Under the pieces are notes generated by a model. It was not told where the DNA came from. It ran no database searches and worked only from the letters and a program-made list of their open reading frames with translations. This document shows positions 1 to 5,431 of a stretch of 5,431 bases of DNA, piece after piece. The stretch spans positions 1 through 5,431 of the forward strand of contig JAFQBO010000017.1 in NCBI GenBank assembly GCA_017416665.1, read 5' to 3'. The DNA comes from Oscillospiraceae bacterium. GTDB lineage: Bacteria > Bacillota > Clostridia > Oscillospirales > Ruminococcaceae. The translations under genes and the position numbers were made by a program. Position 1 is the first letter of the stretch. Each line of letters opens with the position of its first letter.

Positions 1-1
1 C

Positions 2-670
2 AATGGCGTGATGCTTGGACAGAGAGTAAGAGGTCTTGAAAGAGTAGGTCTTTACGTTCCGGGTGGTACTGCCGCTTATCCGTCAAGCGTTATTATGAAC
101 GCTGTACCTGCAAAAATAGCAGGCGTAAAGGAAATTATTATGGTAACACCTCCTCTCAAGGATGGTACACCAAACAAGGATATTTTAGTTGCGGCGGCTA
201 TCTGCGGTGTTGACAGAATATTCCTTACAGGTGGTGCTCAGGCTGTTGCTGCTCTCGCTTATGGTACAGAATCTATTCCAAAGGTTGACAAAATTGTTGG
301 CCCTGGTAATATCTATGTTGCTACTGCCAAAAAACTCCTTTACGGACAGGTTGATATTGACATGATTGCAGGACCTAGTGAAATTCTTGTTATGGCTGAC
401 GAAACTGCCGATCCTAAATTTATTGCCGCTGATCTTATGTCACAGGCAGAACACGACAGACTTGCATCATCAATCCTCCTTACAACAAGTGAAGAAATTG
501 CTGACAAGACTATTGCTGAAATTGAAAGACAGATGCAGTATCTTTCAAGAAAAGACATTATTGAGGCATCACTTAACGATTACGGCATGATTATTATTTG
601 TGATTGCCCGCACTGTGCAGTTGAGCTTGCAAACGCTATTGCTCCTGAACACCTTGAAGTACTTATGTAG
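2..670 (+). CDS. hisD: Histidinol dehydrogenase, 5'-truncated by the window edge and ended early by an in-frame TAG
   Basis: HisD is the NAD- and zinc-dependent cytosolic enzyme that oxidises L-histidinol twice to L-histidine, the last step of the pathway. The frame is open from base 2 and begins with NGVMLGQRV, so the true start lies upstream; placing the zinc-ligand Gln against Gln259 of the E. coli enzyme suggests about 110 residues are missing. Visible family motifs are [30 protein letters not shown] and [11 protein letters not shown], then SQAEHD, whose Gln (443-445) and His (452-454) match zinc ligands Gln259 and His262 of E. coli, and APEHLE, whose Glu (647-649) and His (650-652) match the catalytic Glu326-His327 pair. 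The frame then stops at TAG 668-670, where the family carries on, usually with Glu. A product ending here would lack the last two zinc ligands and should be inactive. A nonsense mutation or sequence error is the likeliest cause. Identity of the gene is very sure. Confidence 0.95.
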   Translation, partial: NGVMLGQRVRGLERVGLYVPGGTAAYPSSVIMNAVPAKIAGVKEIIMVTPPLKDGTPNKDILVAAAICGVDRIFLTGGAQAVAALAYGTESIPKVDKIVGPGNIYVATAKKLLYGQVDIDMIAGPSEILVMADETADPKFIAADLMSQAEHDRLASSILLTTSEEIADKTIAEIERQMQYLSRKDIIEASLNDYGMIIICDCPHCAVELANAIAPEHLEVLM

Positions 671-958
671 AACCCGACAGAATATATCGGAAAGCTTGAC
701 AATGCAGGTTCTGTATTCCTTGGAAATTATGCGTCTGAACCACTCGGTGACTACTATGCAGGCCCTAACCACGTTCTTCCGACAAGCGGTACTGCAAGAT
801 TTTTCTCACCGCTTTCAGTTTCAAGCTTTATCAAGCGTTCAAGCTATATTTACTATACAGAAGAAGCTCTCAGAGAAGCTAAGGACGACATCGTTCTCGT
901 TGCTGAAAGAGAAGGTCTTACAGCACACGCAAATGCTATTAAGGTAAGATTTGAATAA
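671..958 (+). pseudogene. hisD: C-terminal part of histidinol dehydrogenase, same frame, beyond the in-frame stop
   Basis: These 95 codons plus TAA continue the hisD frame without any shift and encode the rest of the enzyme: [18 protein letters not shown], then [20 protein letters not shown], then [15 protein letters not shown] at the end. The Asp of GDYY (749-751) and the His of TAHAN (926-928) match zinc ligands Asp360 and His419 of the E. coli enzyme. No ATG, GTG or TTG occurs in this frame after the TAG, so it cannot easily be translated by restart. Conservation looks intact, which means the break is very recent, is a sequencing or assembly error, or is read through. If the TAG is an error (GAG to TAG is one base), this and the preceding entry form one normal gene ending at 958, 14 bases before hisC. 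Confidence 0.9.
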
Positions 959-972
959 GAAGGACTTATAAT

Positions 973-2037
973 ATGAGTAATATTTCTTTATGGGAAAAAA
1001 ATGTAAGAAAGGTTGTACCGTACACACCCGGTGAACAGCCAAAGGATAAGGATATTATAAAGCTCAACACAAATGAAAATCCTTATCCGCCGTGTCCTGC
1101 GGTAAGGGAAATTCTCGATAATTTCAATGAGGACAGAATGAAGCTTTATCCTGATCCTGATTCTACTGTACTTGTTGATGCTATTGCTAAGGCTTATAAT
1201 GTAAAGCCGACACAGGTATTTGTCGGTGTTGGTTCAGATGACGTTATTTCTATGGCGTTCATGACTTTCTTCAATTCGGACAAACCGATACTTTTTCCAG
1301 ATATAACATATTCTTTTTATGACGTATGGGCAGACGTTTACAGAATACCATACGAATGTAAACCGCTTGACGAAAATTTCAGAATAAATCCTGATGACTA
1401 CAAGTGTGAAAACGGCGGAATAATTTTCCCGAATCCTAACGCTCCGACAGGTGTTCTTGAAAGTATTGAAATGATTGAGGATATTATAAAGTCAAATCCC
1501 GAATCTATTGTAATGATAGATGAAGCCTATATTGACTTTGGCGGTAAAAGCTGTCTTGAGCTTGTGGATAAGTATGACAATCTGCTTGTTATTCAGACTT
1601 TCTCAAAGTCACGCTCGATGGCAGGCATGAGAATTGGTTTTGCTGTCGGAAACGAAAAGCTTATAAAGTTTATGAATGACGTAAAATTCTCTGTTAATTC
1701 ATACACAATGAACCACATTACACAGCTTTGTGGTGCTGAGGCAGTAAAGGATAAGAAGTATTTTGAAGATACTGTAAACAGGATTATCGAAACAAGAGAA
1801 AAGACAAAAACAGAGCTTACAAGACTTGGTTTTGAGTTTACCGACACAAAAAGCAACTTTATTTTTGCTAAACATAACACAATGAAAGCGTCTGAGATTT
1901 TTGAAAAACTCAAGGAAAACAAAATTTTTGTACGCTACTGGAACAAGCCGAGAATTTCTGATTATCTGAGAATTACAGTTGGTACACCACAGGAAATGGA
2001 ACGCTTTGTACAGGTGCTTGAGGAAATTCTTAAATAG
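973..2037 (+). CDS. hisC: Histidinol-phosphate aminotransferase
   Basis: HisC is a PLP-dependent, fold type I (class II) aminotransferase that moves an amino group from glutamate to imidazole acetol phosphate, giving L-histidinol phosphate. The product has 354 residues, normal for the family. In order: KLNTNENPYPP near the N-terminus (about residue 31), a cofactor-loop motif VGVGSDDVI, FPNPNAPTG at 152-160, MIDEAYIDF with Asp183 (expected to contact the pyridine nitrogen) and Tyr186, TFSKSRSMAGMRIG with Lys212 as the Schiff-base lysine, and YLRITVGT near the C-terminus with the Arg that holds the substrate carboxylate. The residue before PTG is Ala157, where E. coli HisC has Asn; I recall NPNAPTG from other Firmicute HisC proteins, so I do not read it as damage. 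The ATG follows an AGAAGGA site at 958-964, which overlaps the last base of the hisD stop. It ends in TAG, 12 bases before hisB and in the same frame as it. Confidence 0.97.
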   Translation: MSNISLWEKNVRKVVPYTPGEQPKDKDIIKLNTNENPYPPCPAVREILDNFNEDRMKLYPDPDSTVLVDAIAKAYNVKPTQVFVGVGSDDVISMAFMTFFNSDKPILFPDITYSFYDVWADVYRIPYECKPLDENFRINPDDYKCENGGIIFPNPNAPTGVLESIEMIEDIIKSNPESIVMIDEAYIDFGGKSCLELVDKYDNLLVIQTFSKSRSMAGMRIGFAVGNEKLIKFMNDVKFSVNSYTMNHITQLCGAEAVKDKKYFEDTVNRIIETREKTKTELTRLGFEFTDTKSNFIFAKHNTMKASEIFEKLKENKIFVRYWNKPRISDYLRITVGTPQEMERFVQVLEEILK

Positions 2038-2049
2038 AAAGGTTTATCT

Positions 2050-2631
2050 ATGAAAACAGGTATTGTTGAAAGAAAAACAAAGGAAACACAGATTACAGTT
2101 GAAGTAAAGCTCGATAATAAGGGTGTTTCCGACATTGATACTGGAATAGGCTTTTTTGACCATATGCTTACAGCACTTTCAAAGCACAGCGGTATCAGCA
2201 TGAATATCAAGTGTACAGGCGATTTGTATGTAGACGCTCACCATTCTGTTGAAGATACGGGTATCGTACTCGGACAGGCTCTCGCTCAGGCACTCGGTGA
2301 CAAGTCGGGCATCGCAAGATATGGTTCAGCGTATATTCCTATGGACGAGGCTTTGTCTTTCTGTTCACTTGATATAAGCAACAGACCGTTTCTGGTATTT
2401 AACGGCGAATTTACAAATCAGATGATAGGACAGTATGACGCATGTCTTACTGAGGAATTTTTCAGAGCGTTTGCATTTAATGCAGGAATTACACTTCATC
2501 TGAACATGGTTTACGGCACTAACGATCACCATAAATGTGAAGCTCTGTTCAAGGCTGTGGCACACGCACTTAAAATGGCAGTAAAGCCACTTGAAAACGG
2601 TGAAACACTTTCTACGAAAGGAACATTATAA
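2050..2631 (+). CDS. hisB: Imidazoleglycerol-phosphate dehydratase, monofunctional
   Basis: HisB removes water from imidazoleglycerol phosphate to give imidazole acetol phosphate, the HisC substrate. The 193 residues match the monofunctional dehydratase; there is no N-terminal histidinol-phosphatase domain as in the bifunctional enterobacterial protein, so the phosphatase must be encoded elsewhere. The two family halves are visible: DTGIGFFDHML (30-40, with His38), HHSVED (64-69) in the first half, and LHLNMVYG (from 149) plus NDHHKCEALFKA (158-169) in the second. The His and Glu residues of these HHxxxE-type motifs bind the paired manganese ions in the 24-subunit enzyme. The ATG is preceded by AAAGG at 2038-2042 with a 7-base gap. 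The stop is one base before hisH. Confidence 0.97.
   Translation: MKTGIVERKTKETQITVEVKLDNKGVSDIDTGIGFFDHMLTALSKHSGISMNIKCTGDLYVDAHHSVEDTGIVLGQALAQALGDKSGIARYGSAYIPMDEALSFCSLDISNRPFLVFNGEFTNQMIGQYDACLTEEFFRAFAFNAGITLHLNMVYGTNDHHKCEALFKAVAHALKMAVKPLENGETLSTKGTL
2617..2622 (+). promoter_or_regulatory. Ribosome binding site of hisH, inside the hisB 3' end
   Basis: AAAGGA lies in the last codons of hisB, ten bases before ATG 2633. It decides the hisH start: a longer open frame reaches back to TTG 2591, but that would add 14 residues before the conserved N-terminus MIAVIDYGAGN and has no comparable site. Confidence 0.7.
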
Positions 2632-2632
2632 G

Positions 2633-3238
2633 ATGATTGCAGTAATAGATTACGGTGCAGGAAATATTTTCAGCGTTAAAAATGCTCTCGACTACCTCGG
2701 TTTTGATTCCGTTCTCACAGGTAAAAAAGAGGAAATCGAAAACGCTGACGCAATAATTCTTCCGGGTGTAGGTGCATATCCTGCGGCAATGAAGATGCTC
2801 GAAAAGAGTGGTCTTATAGATACCATCAAGGAGCAGGCGTATAAAAAGCCGTTTCTCGGAATATGCCTCGGAATGCAGCTGCTTTTTGAAAAAGGCTATG
2901 AATTTGAAGAATGTGACGGGCTTGGTCTTATTCCGGGAAGTGTTAAGAAAATGGAAGAAAAAGACCTTATAATTCCGCACATGGGCTGGAACAAACTTGA
3001 GATTTTAAATGAATGTCCGCTTGTTTCAAACCTTGATAACGACAGCTTTGTTTATTTCGTTCACTCATACAAGGCTGAATGTAAGGACGAAAATATCTGT
3101 GCATATTCGGAATACGGCGGCAGAGTTCCTGCTCTCGTATTTAACGGAAATACAATTTTCGGAGCACAGTTCCACCCTGAAAAGAGTGGCGAAACAGGTC
3201 TTAAAATTCTGAAGAACTTCGGAGGACTTATAAAATGA
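2633..3238 (+). CDS. hisH: Imidazole glycerol phosphate synthase, glutamine amidotransferase subunit
   Basis: HisH is the class I glutaminase half of IGP synthase. It frees ammonia from glutamine, which is channelled through HisF to react with PRFAR, yielding imidazoleglycerol phosphate and AICAR. With the start at ATG 2633 the protein is 201 residues, normal for the family. The N-terminal strand MIAVIDYGAGNIFSVKNAL is typical. The nucleophile elbow LGICLGMQLLFE holds Cys78, and FHPEKSG near the end holds His181 and Glu183, completing the Cys-His-Glu triad. An oxyanion-strand motif, ILPGVGAYP, lies around residue 45, and HMGWNKL near the middle is also family-typical. The stop overlaps the hisA start by four bases (ATGA), a sign of translational coupling. 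Its obligate partner HisF is not encoded next to hisA in this window, which is unusual but does not weaken the call. Confidence 0.97.
   Translation: MIAVIDYGAGNIFSVKNALDYLGFDSVLTGKKEEIENADAIILPGVGAYPAAMKMLEKSGLIDTIKEQAYKKPFLGICLGMQLLFEKGYEFEECDGLGLIPGSVKKMEEKDLIIPHMGWNKLEILNECPLVSNLDNDSFVYFVHSYKAECKDENICAYSEYGGRVPALVFNGNTIFGAQFHPEKSGETGLKILKNFGGLIK
3221..3226 (+). promoter_or_regulatory. Ribosome binding site of hisA, inside the hisH 3' end
   Basis: GGAGGA is a near-perfect match to the anti-Shine-Dalgarno sequence. It overlaps codons of the HisH C-terminus and ends eight bases before the hisA ATG at 3235, which itself overlaps the hisH stop. Confidence 0.75.
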
Positions 3239-3960
3239 TTATTTTACCTGCTATTGATATAAAGGACGGAAACTGTGTAAGACTTTTCAAGGGAGATTTT
3301 TCCACAGTAGAAAAGGTTGCGGCAGACTATATGGAAACTGCAAAAGGTTTTGAGGACGCAGGTGCAACATGGATTCACATGGTTGACCTTGATGGTGCAA
3401 AAGAGGGCAGACCTGTAAATACAAAGATTTACAAGGATGTTGCCGAAAAAACTTCACTCAAAGTAGAAGTTGGCGGTGGTATCAGAAACATTGAAACTAT
3501 TGAAGAATATCTTTCAATGGGTATTTCAAGAGTTATTATCGGTTCTGCGGCTCTTAAAAATCCTCAGCTCGTAAAGGATGCAGTGGAAAAGTTCGGCAGT
3601 GAAAAAATTGCTGTTGGTATCGACTCAAAGGATGGTATGGTTGCAACTGAGGGCTGGCTTGAGGCATCAGACGTAAACTATATTGACCTTGCAAAAGAAA
3701 TGATAAAAATCGGCGTGAAGTATTTCATCGTTACTGATATTTCAAAGGACGGTACACTGTCAGGTGTAAATACAGATCAGCTTGCAGAGCTTTCAAGGGC
3801 TACAAACGGTGAGTGCTGTATTATAGCAAGTGGCGGCGTACATACAATTGAAGACATCAAGGCATGTAAGGAACTTGGTCTTTACGGCACAATATGTGGA
3901 AAGTCTATCTATAAAGGTACTCTTGATTTAAAGGAAGCTGTTGAGTGTGCAAGGGGGTAG
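3235..3960 (+). CDS. hisA: ProFAR isomerase (phosphoribosylformimino-5-aminoimidazole carboxamide ribotide isomerase)
   Basis: HisA is a (beta/alpha)8 barrel that converts ProFAR to PRFAR by an Amadori rearrangement, supplying the IGP synthase. The product is 241 residues, normal length. MIILPAIDIKDGNCVRL opens the first half with catalytic Asp8; HMVDLDGAKEGRPVN follows around residue 48. The half-barrel phosphate site VEVGGGIRN sits near residue 77-85 and is mirrored by IIASGGVHT in the second half. VGIDSKDG carries Asp130, and VTDISKDGTLSGVN carries Asp172, the second catalytic Asp by comparison with the T. maritima enzyme. HisA is told from the related HisF by the N-terminus (HisF typically reads KRIIPCLDV) and by KDGTLSG. 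The final codons AGG GGG TAG are purine-rich and appear to double as the ribosome binding site of the next gene, so the extreme C-terminus may be shaped by that junction. Confidence 0.96.
   Translation: MIILPAIDIKDGNCVRLFKGDFSTVEKVAADYMETAKGFEDAGATWIHMVDLDGAKEGRPVNTKIYKDVAEKTSLKVEVGGGIRNIETIEEYLSMGISRVIIGSAALKNPQLVKDAVEKFGSEKIAVGIDSKDGMVATEGWLEASDVNYIDLAKEMIKIGVKYFIVTDISKDGTLSGVNTDQLAELSRATNGECCIIASGGVHTIEDIKACKELGLYGTICGKSIYKGTLDLKEAVECARG
3951..3957 (+). promoter_or_regulatory. Ribosome binding site of the gene at 3964, inside the hisA 3' end
   Basis: AAGGGGG covers the last sense codons of hisA and lies six bases before ATG 3964. It supports real translation of the downstream gene and makes its expression depend on ribosomes finishing hisA. 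Confidence 0.6.
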
Positions 3961-3963
3961 TTT

Positions 3964-4584
3964 ATGAAAATTCTTGATATAATCAGAAATGATGAGGATT
4001 TACAGGAAAAAATAAGTCTTGTATGCGATTTTGAAGTGTACGATGAATATGATGATCCATATGATTATTTTGATGCAGAATTTACTATGGACGGAAAGAT
4101 TTTCGGCGGTACAGATGATGATGGTTGGTTTGTTCTTCTTGAAGATAACACAATCGGCTATATCACTGGCGGAGATATAGGAAGAATTGCCGAAAATATG
4201 CAGGAGTTTTTCTCGCTTATTATAAATTGCCCGAGTTTTGAAGATTTCAGACTGGAAGATTTATATTATGAGGAAAATAAGGAACTTTTGAAAAAGCTTT
4301 GTAATGGTATTGCAAAAAAGGATAAAATGTATTTTTCTGAAGTTTCAGACCTTGATTATGATGCTGTAAAACAGGAAATATCCAAAAAGTTGAATATTGT
4401 TTTAGATAATGATGTTTCTGAAAATACATTAAGAAAATTCTATAAAACTGCCACAAGAGAGCCAATGTATGGTTTCGTTGAAGATGACGAATTGGTAAGC
4501 GGACTTATATATAAAGATGAACTTGATTCTTCATATCCATCACTTGAAGAACGTGTGGAAATGTGGATTTCTGACGAAGAATAA
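3964..4584 (+). CDS. Uncharacterised acidic protein, first of a paralogous pair; possibly SMI1/KNR4 (SUKH)-like
   Basis: I do not recognise a firm family. The 206-residue product has no signal peptide or membrane segment and should be cytosolic. By my count 53 of 206 residues are Asp or Glu against 21 Lys or Arg, so it is strongly acidic. It shows MKILDIIRND at the start, a strand-rich region with GWFVLLEDNTIGYITGGDIG (56-73), RIAENMQEFFSLIINCPSF (74-92), an acidic charged middle, then LRKFYKTATREPMYGF (156-171). The display of a glycine-rich beta region followed by IAEN...F and a fixed-length helix recalls SMI1/KNR4-like immunity proteins, but the usual N-terminal helix motif of that family is not evident, so I hold this weakly. 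The start is ATG 3964, three bases after the hisA stop, with a good ribosome binding site. It occupies the place where hisF is often found, yet bears no likeness to HisF. The next gene is a clear paralogue. Confidence 0.85.
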   Translation: MKILDIIRNDEDLQEKISLVCDFEVYDEYDDPYDYFDAEFTMDGKIFGGTDDDGWFVLLEDNTIGYITGGDIGRIAENMQEFFSLIINCPSFEDFRLEDLYYEENKELLKKLCNGIAKKDKMYFSEVSDLDYDAVKQEISKKLNIVLDNDVSENTLRKFYKTATREPMYGFVEDDELVSGLIYKDELDSSYPSLEERVEMWISDEE

Positions 4585-4587
4585 TTT

Positions 4588-5199
4588 ATGGATATAATTG
4601 ATGCAATCAGAAATGACAGCTTTACAGAAAAATTACTTAAAAAATTATGTGATTTTCAATTATGTGATGAATTGACCTCAAAGAATGAAAAAATATTTGC
4701 TAAAAGTCACTGTATAGGTGATAATGAATCTTATAATAAATATGTATTACTTGATAATGGGGTTATAGGATTTATAAGTCGTGGAAATGATGAGGTTGAA
4801 GGCTGTATTGCAGAAAATCTTACAGATTTTTTTGAACTGATTATTAACTATCCTGATTTTTTAGATTTTGTATCTGTGGAATTGTTTAACGGACTTTATG
4901 AAGAATTATTTTATAAAGAAAATGAAATTTTACTAAAAAAGCTTTTATCAATATTTAAGCCTGATAATATTATCAAACATGCATTGTCAGAACAACTTGG
5001 AATTGCGGTTGATGATAAAACTGCATTAAATTCAATATACAAGTTTTATTCAGCAGTTAAAAAAGGAATTTCAAATGGATATGGCAATGCAAGTGCAGGA
5101 AATATTATGATATATCCATTTGTTGCTGATGAAGAAATGGAAGTATTTTCGTTAAAAGATTGGGTAGATAACTGGATAATCTATTATAAGGATTTATAA
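4588..5199 (+). CDS. Uncharacterised protein, second and diverged member of the paralogous pair
   Basis: The 203-residue product aligns with its upstream neighbour along its whole length. Shared blocks are MDIIDAIRND at the start, LCDF at 20-23, the GVIGFIS strand, IAENLTDFFELIINYPDF (74-91), ENEILLKKL, then LGIAVDD and YKFYSAV near 151-157. It has lost the first copy's TATREPMY block, reading AVKKGISNG instead, and carries a different C-terminus (FSLKDWVDNWIIYYKDL). It is less acidic and visibly more AT-rich: 4921-4980 has 11 G or C in 60 bases and 4861-4920 has 14, against 28 for 2221-2280 in hisB. There is no good ribosome binding site, only GAAGAA within the end of the preceding gene, so translation probably relies on coupling across the three-base gap. 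Function unknown; no membrane segment or signal peptide. The full open frame and protein-level similarity to its neighbour argue that it is a real gene. Confidence 0.82.
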   Translation: MDIIDAIRNDSFTEKLLKKLCDFQLCDELTSKNEKIFAKSHCIGDNESYNKYVLLDNGVIGFISRGNDEVEGCIAENLTDFFELIINYPDFLDFVSVELFNGLYEELFYKENEILLKKLLSIFKPDNIIKHALSEQLGIAVDDKTALNSIYKFYSAVKKGISNGYGNASAGNIMIYPFVADEEMEVFSLKDWVDNWIIYYKDL

Positions 5200-5217
5200 A
5201 ATGTGATTTCAGTTTGT

Positions 5218-5223
5218 AAGGAG
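5218..5223 (+). promoter_or_regulatory. Ribosome binding site of the gene at 5228
   Basis: AAGGAG in the 28-base gap after 5199, four bases before the ATG. The spacing is short but the match is strong. It is the only clear gap-borne site in the right half of the window, consistent with independent translation of the last gene. Confidence 0.6.
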
Positions 5224-5227
5224 TTAT

Positions 5228-5431
5228 ATGGACTATAATATCAGAAAAATCAGAAAATCAGAATACAGCATACTTAATGATTTTCTTTATGAAGCAATTT
5301 TTATTCCCGAGGGTGTGGAAGCACCTCCAAGGGATATAATAAATCAGCCGGAATTACAGGTATATGTAACTGATTTCGGAAAACAAAAGGGCGATTATTG
5401 TCTGGTTGCTGAGGCTGATGAAAAGATTGTG
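5228..5431 (+). CDS. GNAT-family N-acetyltransferase, 3'-truncated by the window edge
   Basis: The 68 visible residues start MDYNIRKIRKSEYSILNDFLYEA... and run open to the last base. An N-terminal strand followed by a helix (IRKIRKSEYSILNDFLYEA), then FIPEGVEAPPRDII, QPELQVYV and a strand YCLVAEADEKIV, is the layout of the first part of a GNAT fold, which moves an acetyl group from acetyl-CoA to an amine. The stretch FIPEGVEAPPRDIINQPEL is one I associate with a common Firmicute GNAT subfamily. The acetyl-CoA binding loop (Q/RxxGxG/A) would lie beyond the window, so the substrate and even activity cannot be judged. It has its own ribosome binding site and follows the paralogous pair after 28 bases on the same strand. 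Confidence 0.85.
   Translation, partial: MDYNIRKIRKSEYSILNDFLYEAIFIPEGVEAPPRDIINQPELQVYVTDFGKQKGDYCLVAEADEKIV

Noticed and set aside
668..670. TAG as pyrrolysine or as a genome-wide sense codon
   Set aside because: TAG ends hisC and hisA at normal family lengths, and HisD has no known pyrrolysine; a point mutation or error is simpler.
600..947. Open frame of 115 codons on the + strand across the hisD break
   Set aside because: It is out of frame with hisD, its translation has no family likeness, and the hisD frame on both sides of the TAG is conserved, so a frameshift is not needed to explain the break.
1593..1922. Minus-strand open frame of 109 codons within hisC
   Set aside because: Low-complexity Ser/Phe/Val-rich translation typical of the reverse of a Clostridial gene, with no ribosome binding site; the + strand is certain hisC.
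2591..2632. Longer hisH start at TTG 2591, overlapping hisB
   Set aside because: The HisH family begins at the MIAVIDYGAGN strand; ATG 2633 has its own AAAGGA site, and the extra 14 residues have no family counterpart.
2612..2980. Minus-strand open frame of 122 codons opposite hisH
   Set aside because: It lies wholly opposite well-conserved HisH coding sequence, and its translation shows no recognisable motif.
5200..5227. Possible terminator or promoter in the gap before the GNAT gene
   Set aside because: Only 28 bases, with no hairpin followed by a T-run and no paired -35/-10 boxes; only the ribosome binding site is supported.
5236..5264. Short repeat of an ATCAGAAAA-like unit at the start of the GNAT gene
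   Set aside because: It encodes IRKIRKSE within the normal first strand and helix of the domain; with so few units in AT-rich coding DNA it is most likely chance.

Overview
This window is a stretch of histidine biosynthesis operon, all on the + strand, from what looks like a low-to-moderate GC Firmicute. I favour a gut or rumen Clostridia of the Ruminococcus/Oscillospiraceae type, because of the gene order hisD-hisC-hisB-hisH-hisA, the monofunctional HisB, the strong purine-rich ribosome binding sites and the codon use. The genus is an inference from style, not from a diagnostic marker.

Layout: (1) the 3' three quarters of hisD enters from the left edge and runs to 958, but its reading frame is cut by an in-frame TAG at 668-670; (2) hisC 973-2037; (3) hisB 2050-2631; (4) hisH 2633-3238; (5) hisA 3235-3960; (6) two neighbouring paralogous genes of unknown function, 3964-4584 and 4588-5199; (7) the start of a GNAT-type acetyltransferase gene from 5228 to the right edge. 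Gaps between genes run from a 4-base overlap to 28 bases, so there is no room for an internal terminator or an intergenic promoter of normal size, and no gene-free stretch over 300 bases. The whole block probably lies on one transcript.

How the genes work together: HisB dehydrates imidazoleglycerol phosphate, HisC transaminates the product, and HisD performs the last two oxidations to histidine. HisA isomerises ProFAR to PRFAR, and HisH supplies ammonia from glutamine to HisF, which turns PRFAR into imidazoleglycerol phosphate. hisF and hisI(E), which often follow hisA, are not there. In their place, three bases after the hisA stop, sits the paralogous pair. The first member is very acidic and resembles, in my judgement only loosely, SMI1/KNR4 (SUKH)-like proteins; the second is more diverged and clearly more AT-rich.

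Main points of interest: the hisD nonsense codon, with perfectly conserved catalytic residues on both sides of it and no restart codon after it; the uncharacterised tandem pair translationally tied to hisA; and the fact that several gene junctions are in frame across a single stop codon. I see no RNA gene, CRISPR array, insertion sequence or origin.
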